Translations under genes and position numbers: made by a program | Shown here: positions 7,886 through 14,828 of the stretch, in pieces | Numbering within the stretch: the stretch's first letter is position 1 | Layout of the letters: each line of letters starts with the position of its first letter | NCBI GenBank assembly: GCA_964502465.1 | Contig: CAZCWX010000642.1 | Span: 1-14,828 of the forward strand | Length of the DNA: 14,828 bases | Direction: 5' to 3' | Source of the DNA: CAZCWX01 sp964502465 | Lineage (GTDB): Bacteria > Desulfobacterota > Binatia > Bin18 | The notes under the pieces: model-generated | Seen by the model: the letters and a program-made list of their open reading frames with translations, nothing else | Databases searched by the model: none | What the model was told of the DNA's origin: nothing

Positions 7886-7931
7886 AAATTTGTCCCTCTT
7901 TTGCTCGTCCTGGAAGTGCGGAAAGATCCTG

Positions 7932-7937
7932 TATAAT
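7932..7937 (+). promoter_or_regulatory. Probable -10 promoter element for the TPR gene
   Basis: A perfect TATAAT lies 53 bases before the TPR start codon, in the 105-nt gap after the esterase stop. No convincing -35 hexamer is present at 16-18 bases upstream (the sequence there is TCCTGG-like), so strength is uncertain. It suggests the TPR gene can be transcribed separately from the esterase. Confidence 0.45.
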
Positions 7938-7990
7938 GAACGTACTGCAAAACCCTCTGTCACCGGAAGCAAAAAAAGGGAGAACTAATT

Positions 7991-9544
7991 ATGGCTCTAG
8001 GGAAGGTCTTACGTTTGAGACCAACGGGGAGTGGGCCGGGGGCGCGGTTTAAATTGGGGAATGCGTACTTTGAGCAACAAAAGTATGCTGAGGCGCTCAA
8101 CGAATTTCAAGGAGTGTTACGGCAAAATCCGAATATGGTACCTGCACACCTGCGGATTGGGGATGTTTATCTGGCAGAACAACGCCTTGATGAAGCGCTC
8201 AAAGCATATTCTCATGCGCTCCGGCTAAACCCGAACCTCCCAGCCAGCCACTTGAAGCTTGGAAATCTTTATGCTGCTCAGCACAAACCTGCAGAAGCAA
8301 TTGCTGCCTATCAGCGTGCCCTCAAGCTGGAACCTCGGATGGCCGCTGCTCACTTCAAACTCGGCTCGGTCTACCTTGAGCAGCAGAAATATACTGAGGC
8401 ACTAACAGCTTTCGATTCTGCCCTTGAGCTTAATCCGCAGTTGCTCTTTGCCTATCTGAAGATGGGTGATGTCTATGTGGAGCAGCAGGAATATGCTGCA
8501 GCACTCGATAAATACCGGGCAGCCTTACGCTTCGATCCGAAACTTGCACTTGCTTATGTCAAAATTGGGGACATCTATGCACAACAGGAAGAACCCGGAC
8601 TTGCGCTCGCGGAGTATACAAAAGCCCTGAATATCGACCCCAATCTTTCTCTAGCCTATGTAAGAATCGGAGATAGGTATAATGAAAATGGACAATCTGA
8701 AGGGGCTCTTGCTGAGTATAAAAAAGCTCTCTCGTGCAATCCAAAGCCAGGAATAGCGTTTCTTGCAAACCTAAAACTAGGGAATACTTTGTTGAAACTG
8801 AAACGAGTATCAGAAGCTATCGTAGCCTTGAACGCAGCGATTACATACAAACGTGATGTGGCCGCTGTCTATATGAAGCTTGGGAACGCATACCTGGAGC
8901 AACAAAATTTCGTTGAAGCCTATGAAGCATATCGTGTTGCAGTTGATCTCAGACCTGACTCAGCTCAATTGCACCTCAAACTCGGAACAGCAGCATTGAA
9001 GCTTGGGGATGGCTCTGGAGCCTTGCGTTCTTTTCTTGAGGCGTTGCGGTTGGATACAGAGCTTGCCTCTGCCCACGTCAAGGTTGGCGAAGTCTATTTG
9101 CAGGAGAAACGCTACGATGAAGCAATAAATGCGTTTCAGTCAGCCTTGAACGTAAATCCGAAGCTTGCCCAAGCCCATGTTGGTATTGCTGACACTGCAT
9201 TTGAGCGACAGCAGTATGACGAGTCAATGGAAGCATATCGGGCGGTAGTGCGGTATAGTCCGAGAAACGTGCACGCACACCTTCATCTTGGTGACCTTTT
9301 CTTGCGAAGAAAACAACTCCCCGAAGCTCATGCTGAATATCATGCTGTTGTCTTGCTCGATCCTGACAGTGCCTTGGGGCACCTTGGACTTGGCAAGGTA
9401 TACCGTGAAGAAGGGAAGCACGAAGAGGCTATAGCAGAATTTCGCACTGCACTCGAACTGGATCCGCAACTATCAGAAGCTCGAGATGCCTTTGCATACC
9501 AGGATCGCCTCAGTACTGTAGCCTCTGGTGACACCGTATCGTAA
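7991..9544 (+). CDS. Tetratricopeptide repeat protein with 14 TPR units
   Basis: This 517-residue protein is almost wholly a TPR solenoid. After 17 residues, fourteen consecutive units of about 34 residues run from residue 18 to about 496. Each carries the signature pattern of small and large residues: LGNAYFEQQKYAEAL...NP in unit 1, LGSVYLEQQKYTEALTAF in unit 4, VGEVYLQEKRYDEAINAF in unit 11 and LGKVYREEGKHEEAIAEF in unit 14. Units 7-8 are slightly irregular in length. There is no catalytic domain, signal peptide or membrane segment, so it is likely a cytoplasmic scaffold for protein-protein contacts. ATG 7991 has a very good ribosome binding site, AAGGGAG at 7976-7982. The neighbouring esterase and M50/HlyD protein are envelope proteins, so it may organise an envelope or export process, but the partner is unknown. 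Confidence 0.93.
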   Translation: MALGKVLRLRPTGSGPGARFKLGNAYFEQQKYAEALNEFQGVLRQNPNMVPAHLRIGDVYLAEQRLDEALKAYSHALRLNPNLPASHLKLGNLYAAQHKPAEAIAAYQRALKLEPRMAAAHFKLGSVYLEQQKYTEALTAFDSALELNPQLLFAYLKMGDVYVEQQEYAAALDKYRAALRFDPKLALAYVKIGDIYAQQEEPGLALAEYTKALNIDPNLSLAYVRIGDRYNENGQSEGALAEYKKALSCNPKPGIAFLANLKLGNTLLKLKRVSEAIVALNAAITYKRDVAAVYMKLGNAYLEQQNFVEAYEAYRVAVDLRPDSAQLHLKLGTAALKLGDGSGALRSFLEALRLDTELASAHVKVGEVYLQEKRYDEAINAFQSALNVNPKLAQAHVGIADTAFERQQYDESMEAYRAVVRYSPRNVHAHLHLGDLFLRRKQLPEAHAEYHAVVLLDPDSALGHLGLGKVYREEGKHEEAIAEFRTALELDPQLSEARDAFAYQDRLSTVASGDTVS

Positions 9545-9698
9545 TAAAGAATGACGAATACAAAATAGGTAATTTTTTCTGGCAGTAGAGTGGTTTCTGA
9601 CTGTAGCAAGGTTGATGACAGAGATGGACGTTTCAACTCCTCCCTGTCTAAGGTCTCACTCCTAGCAGTATCCTGTGGTGTGCCGATGAAGCAACGGG

Positions 9699-12092
9699 GT
9701 GAGCCCTCATCTTACTAACTCCATAATACCTCTGGTTTATTCAGTGGCTAGTGTAGTGGCAAAAAGGAAGGGGTTCGATCAAAAAACAGACGTCGGTGCC
9801 GTATATGACGAACCTATGCCTTCTGCTTTTCCTGCGCTCCGTGCCGACCTAGAAATTCTGCCCAGCCCGACAAGGAGCGGACCTACCAATGGGTTCCTCA
9901 TTAAAGATCCTCTCTCCCAACAAGTCTTTGAAATGGAGAAAGAGGAGTATTTTCTCTGTCAGCAACTCGATGGTCAGACATCACTTGATACTATTCATAC
10001 CCGTTTTGAAAATCACTTTGCGATCTCTGTTTCCTATGCAGAGATAGAGGCGTTTGTTCGTCAACTCGATTTTCAAGGGCTCCTCGAAAATACCGTAACA
10101 GAGGGGATGTTTCACTATCGGGAAGCTGAAGAACAGTTGATCCCGATACGGCAATACCCCCTTTTTAACCCTCATCGGTTACTCTCTTGGTTGAGCATTC
10201 GTCTGTGGTGGTGGTTCACGCGACCTTTCGTGATTGCGACCTCCACGCTTATTGCAATAGGGGTCTGGCTGTTGATCTCGCGTTGGAGTGACCTGACCAA
10301 TATCCTGCATATAATGTGGCAGCCGACGCATTGGCCTCTCCTGATCATCGTTGGCATCCTGTGTGTACAAGTCTCTCATGAACTGGTCCATGGGCTGGTG
10401 AGTACCCACTATGGAGGACATGTGACAGAGGCTGGCTGCATGACGTTTTATTATGTGATTCCCAAGTTCTATGTGAGCCGCCGTCAGACTATAGCGCTCC
10501 CGACTCGAGAAAAAGCGAAGCTGTACTGGGTCTTTTTTGCTGGTCTCTATTGTCAGTTCCTGCTTGCGTCGATCGGTATTATTGGTGTGTTACTTGCCGC
10601 ACCACATAGTTATGCCCATTTTTTCTTTGGGGCGCTCTGGAGCACGGCAGCTATGGGGGCAGTGCATAATGGTAACATCGCGCATCGGCGAGATGCCCAC
10701 TTTCTTCTTGCCATGTGGCTCGGGATTGTGGAGATGCGCAAACGAACCATTGAGGTATTAATGAACTGGATATTGAGACGGCCAGAACCAGAACCTCTTA
10801 CCCCCAGAGAGCGTTTTGGGTTTCGCCTATTTGGATTGTTGACGATCGCTTACTATTTCTTTCATGCAAACGTGATGATATGGACGTTTGGTGAAGAGGT
10901 GACGCGCTCTTTTCAAGGGACAGGCCTGTTCTTGTGGGCTGGAGTATTGCTATTCATCGCTCATCGGCCTCTTCTTCGATACCTACGTGCCCCAGTTCAC
11001 TGGCTTACCGCTAGTAAGGCTAACAATTTTACCCGCCGACTCACTCGAGTTGTGTGGCTCGCTATTGTTATCGGTATTTTACTCCTACCGTATCCCTATG
11101 AAACAGGAGGAGTATTTAAGGTCCTTCCTTTAAAACAGACTCAAATACACGCTGAGGTTGAAGGAAGGATTCTAGAAGTTTTTGTCAAAGAAAATCATTG
11201 GGTACAACCAGGACAACCGCTTGCCGAGATCGAGCCACGCGAGTACGAGAAGAACCTGAAAACGACACAAGAGCAGCTTGCGGTAGCAGAAGCTCAACTC
11301 CGCCTGCTTCAAGCAGGACCAAAGCCAGAAGAGGTGCAAAAAGCTGAACAAGAAGTAAAAAAAGCAGAACAAGATGTGCGGGAAGCAGAGGTCAGGCTCG
11401 GTTTTAGCCACAGTAAAGCCGAGCGATATGCAGCTCTGTATAAGGAAGAGGCGGTATCCCAACAAGACTACGAAAATGCGGTGCGAGAGCGCGATGTCAA
11501 TAGAGAAGAGCTCGGAGCGAGGAAAAAAACACTCGATGTGGCAAAAGCACACCTCGCACTCGTCAAAAGCGGCTCTCGTCCGGAGGAAATAGAGGCAAAA
11601 GAGGCTGAGATTCGACGGTTACAGACCCTTGTCGCTGATTATGAAGAAGAGCTTCGTCTAACGGTAATCACCAGTCCAGTCGAAGGGCAGATCATTACCC
11701 CTTACATCGATCAGAAGAGTGGGCAGTATCTGGAAAAAGGAGACCTGTTTGGGATAGTGGTCGACTCTCGCTCTGTTCAGATTGAGGTGCTGGTTCCAGA
11801 AGAAGAGTCGCCCCAGGTCCAGCAAGGGGCGAGATTGAGAGTTGTTGCGTGGGCATTTCCTGATAAGACTTTTATGGGGACAGTGATGTCCGTTGCTCCA
11901 ATAGCCCAGAAAACAGATGGGGGAATCACGACGGTTCGCGTTCTCGCAGAGATTCCTAATGCCGATAACTTACTGAAAGCAGATATGACAGGGTACGCAA
12001 AATCGAGCACTGAAGGAAAGCCAGTTTGGGATGTGTTGCTGCGACGCATCATCCGCTGGTTCCAAGTAGAATTTTGGTACTGGCTACCATAA
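9699..12092 (+). CDS. PqqD-like / M50 site-2 protease-type / HlyD adaptor fusion membrane protein
   Basis: This 797-residue chain has three recognisable parts. Residues about 60-135 resemble the PqqD/RiPP-recognition fold (FEMEKEEYFLCQQLDG, then a helical region). Residues about 165-465 contain around six or seven hydrophobic membrane segments and the M50 zinc motif HELVH at 227-231 (QVSHELVHGL). A second conserved block, HNGNIAHRRDAHFLLAMWLG, aligns with the family's NxNPxxxFDGYxLLSDLLG; Asp332 would be the third metal ligand. Residues about 480-690 are HlyD-like: a biotinyl/lipoyl half (VEGRILEVFVKENHWVQPGQ), a coiled coil of about 140 residues, and the second half TSPVEGQIITPYIDQKSG. The C-terminus is hydrophobic and aromatic (EFWYWLP). 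Related fused proteins are annotated as putative peptide zinc metalloproteases or efflux adaptors. GTG 9699 is a weak start; the in-frame ATG at 9816 would still keep the PqqD-like part. No ABC or RND pump gene is adjacent. Confidence 0.88.
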   Translation: MSPHLTNSIIPLVYSVASVVAKRKGFDQKTDVGAVYDEPMPSAFPALRADLEILPSPTRSGPTNGFLIKDPLSQQVFEMEKEEYFLCQQLDGQTSLDTIHTRFENHFAISVSYAEIEAFVRQLDFQGLLENTVTEGMFHYREAEEQLIPIRQYPLFNPHRLLSWLSIRLWWWFTRPFVIATSTLIAIGVWLLISRWSDLTNILHIMWQPTHWPLLIIVGILCVQVSHELVHGLVSTHYGGHVTEAGCMTFYYVIPKFYVSRRQTIALPTREKAKLYWVFFAGLYCQFLLASIGIIGVLLAAPHSYAHFFFGALWSTAAMGAVHNGNIAHRRDAHFLLAMWLGIVEMRKRTIEVLMNWILRRPEPEPLTPRERFGFRLFGLLTIAYYFFHANVMIWTFGEEVTRSFQGTGLFLWAGVLLFIAHRPLLRYLRAPVHWLTASKANNFTRRLTRVVWLAIVIGILLLPYPYETGGVFKVLPLKQTQIHAEVEGRILEVFVKENHWVQPGQPLAEIEPREYEKNLKTTQEQLAVAEAQLRLLQAGPKPEEVQKAEQEVKKAEQDVREAEVRLGFSHSKAERYAALYKEEAVSQQDYENAVRERDVNREELGARKKTLDVAKAHLALVKSGSRPEEIEAKEAEIRRLQTLVADYEEELRLTVITSPVEGQIITPYIDQKSGQYLEKGDLFGIVVDSRSVQIEVLVPEEESPQVQQGARLRVVAWAFPDKTFMGTVMSVAPIAQKTDGGITTVRVLAEIPNADNLLKADMTGYAKSSTEGKPVWDVLLRRIIRWFQVEFWYWLP

Positions 12093-12147
12093 TGCAGATT
12101 GCTTTAACGCTTTATGGGAATAGCTTTTCGCTGCGAGGCCCTGAGTG

Positions 12148-12156
12148 TGTTATAAT
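12148..12156 (+). promoter_or_regulatory. Extended -10 promoter element (TGTTATAAT)
   Basis: TGTTATAAT combines a perfect TATAAT (12151-12156) with the TG at -15/-14, the extended -10 form that can work with a poor -35. The -35 region (around 12127-12133, TTCGCTG) is weak. Predicted transcription start is about 12163. Transcripts would run into the nested repeats and on to the secreted esterase gene. Confidence 0.5.
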
Positions 12157-12217
12157 TGCTGAGGTGAACACGAAGAAGGCCGTTACAACGAAAAGGAAAG
12201 ATTATACCCCGATTCCA

Positions 12218-12372
12218 CGGATAAGACATGAGTAAAATCAATTGCGCGCAATATTCATCGGCTTTCTCATGATTTTTGCCGAGGGAGAGCTTTCCCCCAT
12301 TGGGTGGAAGTGCGCAGTCACGAGAAAGCCCTCGTTATTGGTCGAAACCGCATTTTTTCACTCTCTTATCCG
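12218..12372 (+). other. Nested inverted repeats, candidate structured RNA or leader
   Basis: An outer perfect 9-bp stem pairs CGGATAAGA (12218-12226) with TCTTATCCG (12364-12372). Inside are a 12-bp perfect palindrome ATTGCGCGCAAT (12241-12252) and a long hairpin pairing 12260-12273 with 12317-12330 (GGCTTTCTC to GAGAAAGCC, then one A-C mismatch and TGAT to GTCA). The tip of that hairpin carries a further stem-loop at 12290-12310 with C-rich and G-rich arms. CGAGGG (12280-12285) can also pair with CCCTCG (12329-12334); this competes with the long hairpin because the 3' arms overlap by two bases. A T6 run follows at 12353-12358. The layout fits a leader RNA or small RNA made from the promoter at 12148. 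A non-autonomous mobile element is an alternative. No known riboswitch consensus is recognised. Confidence 0.4.
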
Positions 12373-12446
12373 CGGATTTAGGATTATACCTTAACTGAAC
12401 GAATAAGCCGGGGGATCCAAGTGTCCAGTGCTGTGCTTATTCATAT

Positions 12447-12456
12447 GGAGGAGGGG
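12447..12456 (+). promoter_or_regulatory. Strong ribosome binding site for the secreted esterase-like gene
   Basis: GGAGGAGGGG lies just before ATG 12460; the GGAGGA part is seven bases upstream. It fixes the start at 12460 rather than the in-frame GTG at 12421, and that start gives a proper signal peptide. Confidence 0.75.
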
Positions 12457-12459
12457 CGT

Positions 12460-13575
12460 ATGTTGAAGATTGGACAAGGGATCAGAAGGGCTCTAATAGC
12501 GCTTGTCGCCAGCCTGACTGTATTATTATTCTGGAAAGCTGCCCAAGCTCAGGAATGTAATCAAGAGACAGGTCTTCCGCCTGGTCAAGAAATCCTGGGG
12601 CCACATGGCGAGCAGTTTTTCCCGCAAAACACAAACTGTCCCGATGAAATTGTCGCCCCTCAGTGTGAAGGTGGCACCATCCTTCGATATGTAGACCCTG
12701 CAGATCCTAATCGTCTAGTACGGTATGCATGCGTCGCCTCTGCCCAAAGAGGTGAAACCTTACCCTTGATAGTTTTTTTTCATGGGTCCCGTATCCAAAC
12801 AGTTGATGAAGAGTTTTCGGGTTTCGAGGGAAAACCTCCTCGGACAGATCTTTTAGCCCGAGTAAAGTCTGCTTCGCTCGCTCCCAGAAAGCTCGGGTAC
12901 ATTTTGCTGATGCCTCAAGGTCGCTGTATTACTGCTCCTGAGCCACCAGTCGCTGACGGAGATGGGATGCATTTCGACGAATGGTATAAAGATGCAGAGA
13001 ACAATCTCGATATCCGTGCGACTTTGGCATTCATTCAGCAGTTGATTGATCGAACTACACTTGACGACCAGGGGAATTTGGTTCCTTTGCCGAATACAAT
13101 AACCACTATTGATACCCAAAGAATCTATTTAATGGGAAGTTCAAACGGAGCCTTTTTTGCGCACCTGATGGGTTTGATGTTTTCTGATCAAATTGCTGCA
13201 GTTGCGACTCATGCAGGGGCTGATCCGTTTGCGCGCGGCCCATGTCCTGTTCCCTATCCGCCAGCTTCTCGGCGAATTCCTGTGATGGTGGTGCATGCAA
13301 CGTGTGATCCTATTGTCCTCTGTGATTGCAATGACTGCGACACTACTGAAGCGACAGTCGCACAGTGGTTCGAGGCATTGGCAGAGAACGGTTGGTCTAG
13401 TCGAATCTTGAATAATCTTATTACCAATACCCGTGCGACCAGGCGTGTCGGCCGCTGTCAATTTACGGATATAGATAGACAACGACTATGTCCTGAAGCG
13501 GCTCACAAGACTTACCCGAACGCACTATTGCCTACGATGTTTCGGTTTCTCAAGAAATATTCGTTACCGCAATGA
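12460..13575 (+). CDS. Secreted cysteine-rich alpha/beta hydrolase (PHB depolymerase-like)
   Basis: This 371-residue protein has a Sec-type signal peptide: basic MLKIGQGIRR, a hydrophobic core of about 15 residues, and an AQA|QEC cleavage site after residue 30. The mature protein is therefore outside the cytoplasmic membrane. The hydrolase core shows PLIVFFHGSR (oxyanion hole), nucleophile Ser228 in LMGSSNGAFF, probable acid Asp283 in VVHATCDPIV and probable base His349 in PEAAHKTYP. The mature part has twelve cysteines, with a tight CDCNDC cluster at 288-293 beside the acid residue, which suggests disulfides and an oxidising location, or a metal site. It resembles the lipoprotein esterase at 6863-7885 in overall plan but is clearly diverged and has no lipobox. 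Polymer or ester hydrolysis is the best guess; the substrate is unknown. It is read from the long upstream region and ends before a plausible terminator. Confidence 0.82.
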   Translation: MLKIGQGIRRALIALVASLTVLLFWKAAQAQECNQETGLPPGQEILGPHGEQFFPQNTNCPDEIVAPQCEGGTILRYVDPADPNRLVRYACVASAQRGETLPLIVFFHGSRIQTVDEEFSGFEGKPPRTDLLARVKSASLAPRKLGYILLMPQGRCITAPEPPVADGDGMHFDEWYKDAENNLDIRATLAFIQQLIDRTTLDDQGNLVPLPNTITTIDTQRIYLMGSSNGAFFAHLMGLMFSDQIAAVATHAGADPFARGPCPVPYPPASRRIPVMVVHATCDPIVLCDCNDCDTTEATVAQWFEALAENGWSSRILNNLITNTRATRRVGRCQFTDIDRQRLCPEAAHKTYPNALLPTMFRFLKKYSLPQ

Positions 13576-13609
13576 TGGTGTGCATAGGAAGCTAATTGAA
13601 GATACCTCT

Positions 13610-13637
13610 AGACCGAAAAAGCCTTCGTCTTATTTTT
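13610..13637 (+). terminator. Probable Rho-independent terminator after the secreted esterase gene
   Basis: A hairpin with arms AGA-C-CGAA (13610-13617, one bulged C) and TTCGTCT (13624-13630) around a six-base loop is followed by TATTTTT. It lies 35 bases after the stop codon and before the convergent gene. A second perfect stem, CTTCAG/CTGAAG (13641-13658), follows but has no T-tract on either strand. Confidence 0.5.
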
Positions 13638-13671
13638 CTTCTTCAGGTTTCTCTGAAGCGTGTGTTGTGAT

Positions 13672-14805
13672 TTAAAAACCTTCCAGTTGCGCGAGCCGCT
13701 CGCGGTGATAGGTGGCATCGCCAAAGGCGAATTCATTCCACTTCGCACGCTTGAACCAAAAGTGCATGTCGTGCTCCCAGGTGAAACCAATGCCACCGTG
13801 CATTTGTACCGCCCGGTTCGTGGTACGGGAGTACACATCAGACAACCGGGCTTTCGCCAGCGCTGCAGCCCGGGAGACCTCGCGCGGACGGGTATCAAAA
13901 GCATGGGCGGCATACCAGACCAGAGCACGGGCAGGTTCGATCTCGCTCGCCATTTCTGCAGCCAGGTGTTTCAGCGCCTGGAACGAGGCGATGGGCCGGT
14001 TGAATTGTGTGCGCACCTTCGTGTACTCAACGGCCATCTCTAGTGCCTTCTGCGCACCACCGAGGCTGTCTGCTGCCAGCGCGACACAGGCGGCGTCGAT
14101 CAGGCGAGCGAGGATTTTCCAACCGTGTCCTTCGCTTCCCACCAGGGCGGTCTTTGGGACGACTGTGTTCTTGAACTCGACCTCATACACACGCCGGGTC
14201 AAATCGAAAATGTCGAGCGGTTTGAGCGTGAGGCCAGGGGTTTCTCGTTCTACCAGGAGCAGGGTGATTCCTTCCTCACCATGACCGCTGGTGCGTGTGG
14301 CCACGAGCCATACGTCTGCCACTGTCGCGAAAGGCACGAACATTTTGCTGCCCGAGAGCGTGTAAGCGTCACGGCTTTTCTTGGCTTTGAGGGTGATCCC
14401 ATCTGCATCAAGGCGATCGGCGGCTTCCAAAAACGCCAAGGTGCCGACTGCTTCTCCAGAAGCGAGCCGCGGGAGCCAGGCTTCCTTCTGGGCTGTGGTG
14501 CCACCCTGCACCAGCGCCAGGGTGAGCAACACAGACGAGAACAGAAATGGCCCAGGGACAACTGCACGTCCCATTTCCTCCAGCAACACAGCCATGTCGA
14601 GCATACCCAAGCCGAGGCCACCGTGGCTCTCTGGAATTAATAACCCGGTCCAACCTTGTTCGGCCATCTTGCGATGTAACTCACGCGAGAACCCGTCCTT
14701 GTTTGTTAACAGCTCTCGTACAAACGTCGATGGACACTCTTGGGTGAGAAATTCCCGTGCCGATCGTTGTAACATTTCTTGTTCTTCTGACAAGCCAAAA
14801 TCCAT
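13672..14805 (-). CDS. Acyl-CoA dehydrogenase family protein (FadE27-like subunit type)
   Basis: This 377-residue flavoprotein of the acyl-CoA dehydrogenase family would take part in alpha,beta-oxidation of an acyl-CoA. Order of parts: the N-terminal helical domain (MDFGLSEEQEMLQRSAREFL), LLIPESHGGLGLGMLDM at 55-71, the middle beta domain (TLSGSKMFVPFA), then the C-terminal helical domain with VRTQFNRPIASFQALKH (264-280) and QMHGGIGFTWEHDMHFWFKR (334-353). The end FAFGDATYHRERLAQ lacks the Glu of the EGT motif that acts as base in MCAD-type enzymes. This is seen in subunits of heteromeric actinobacterial FadE pairs, so a partner may be needed. Start ATG at 14805 (read on the minus strand) is preceded by GGGGAGGA. 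The gene is convergent with the others and visibly richer in G+C, so it belongs to a different transcription unit extending beyond the right edge. Confidence 0.93.
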   Translation of the reverse strand: MDFGLSEEQEMLQRSAREFLTQECPSTFVRELLTNKDGFSRELHRKMAEQGWTGLLIPESHGGLGLGMLDMAVLLEEMGRAVVPGPFLFSSVLLTLALVQGGTTAQKEAWLPRLASGEAVGTLAFLEAADRLDADGITLKAKKSRDAYTLSGSKMFVPFATVADVWLVATRTSGHGEEGITLLLVERETPGLTLKPLDIFDLTRRVYEVEFKNTVVPKTALVGSEGHGWKILARLIDAACVALAADSLGGAQKALEMAVEYTKVRTQFNRPIASFQALKHLAAEMASEIEPARALVWYAAHAFDTRPREVSRAAALAKARLSDVYSRTTNRAVQMHGGIGFTWEHDMHFWFKRAKWNEFAFGDATYHRERLAQLEGF

Positions 14806-14828
14806 GCCTCTGTATCCTCCCCTTGCTG

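Larger units (their letters stand above)
12093..12459. other. Long intergenic region without a convincing gene
   Basis: This stretch holds an extended -10 promoter motif at 12148-12156, a 23-codon open frame at 12164-12235, nested inverted repeats at 12218-12372 and a strong ribosome binding site at its right end. A 9-mer GATTATACC occurs at 12200-12208 and again at 12382-12390. A 10-bp palindrome ATCCGCGGAT lies at 12368-12377. A weak hairpin spans the end of the preceding gene (12087-12095 with 12109-12117). I see no tRNA, rRNA or insertion-sequence signature. Confidence 0.6.

Noticed and set aside
14125..14640. Long plus-strand open frame (171 codons) opposite the dehydrogenase gene
   Set aside because: It is the complement of a clear acyl-CoA dehydrogenase with all family motifs; a high-G+C shadow frame.
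1..14828. CRISPR array, tRNA, rRNA, integrase or transposase gene
   Set aside because: I looked for spaced direct repeats, tRNA-like cloverleaf ends and recombinase motifs on both strands and saw none.

Overview
The window is bacterial, tightly packed and almost entirely plus-strand, with one minus-strand gene at the right edge. Most of it has a middling base composition; the last gene (13672-14805) is visibly richer in G+C. The mix of a FadE27-like acyl-CoA dehydrogenase, PHB-depolymerase-like esterases, a sulfotransferase and REP-like intergenic palindromes would suit an uncultured soil or marine lineage of the deltaproteobacteria/Tectomicrobia/Binatota type. That assignment is an impression, not something the sequence proves.

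Region 1 (1-6595) is one apparent operon. The C-terminal tail of an unrecognised protein is followed by a stand-alone acyl carrier protein, an alkaline-phosphatase-superfamily phosphodiesterase, an alpha/beta hydrolase, a seven-unit beta-propeller protein, a second alpha/beta hydrolase and a PAPS-dependent sulfotransferase. Most junctions overlap (ATGA at 198 and 4548, TAATG at 5694, overlaps of about 29 nt at 511 and 3004), so the genes are probably translationally coupled and work together. Carrier protein, sulfotransferase and hydrolases together suggest processing or sulfation of a carrier-bound acyl product or a lipid, but the product cannot be read from the sequence.

Region 2 (6596-6862) is a spacer holding two REP-like palindromes in inverted orientation.

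Region 3 (6863-12092) holds a lipoprotein esterase of the PHB depolymerase/LpqC type, a 14-repeat TPR protein with its own likely promoter, and a 797-residue membrane protein. The last joins a PqqD-like domain, an M50 site-2-protease-type domain with HELVH, and an HlyD-type periplasmic adaptor in one chain. The theme is export and cell-envelope work.

Region 4 (12093-12459) is the longest stretch without a convincing gene. It has an extended -10 promoter motif followed by nested inverted repeats spanning 12218-12372, which look like a structured RNA or leader. It ends at a strong ribosome binding site for region 5, a secreted cysteine-rich esterase-like protein (12460-13575).

Region 6 (13576-14828) has a plausible terminator and then a convergent acyl-CoA dehydrogenase gene, which looks like a separate unit with different base composition. 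The best candidates for something undescribed are the nested-repeat region at 12148-12372, the PqqD-M50-HlyD fusion, and the ACP/propeller/sulfotransferase operon.
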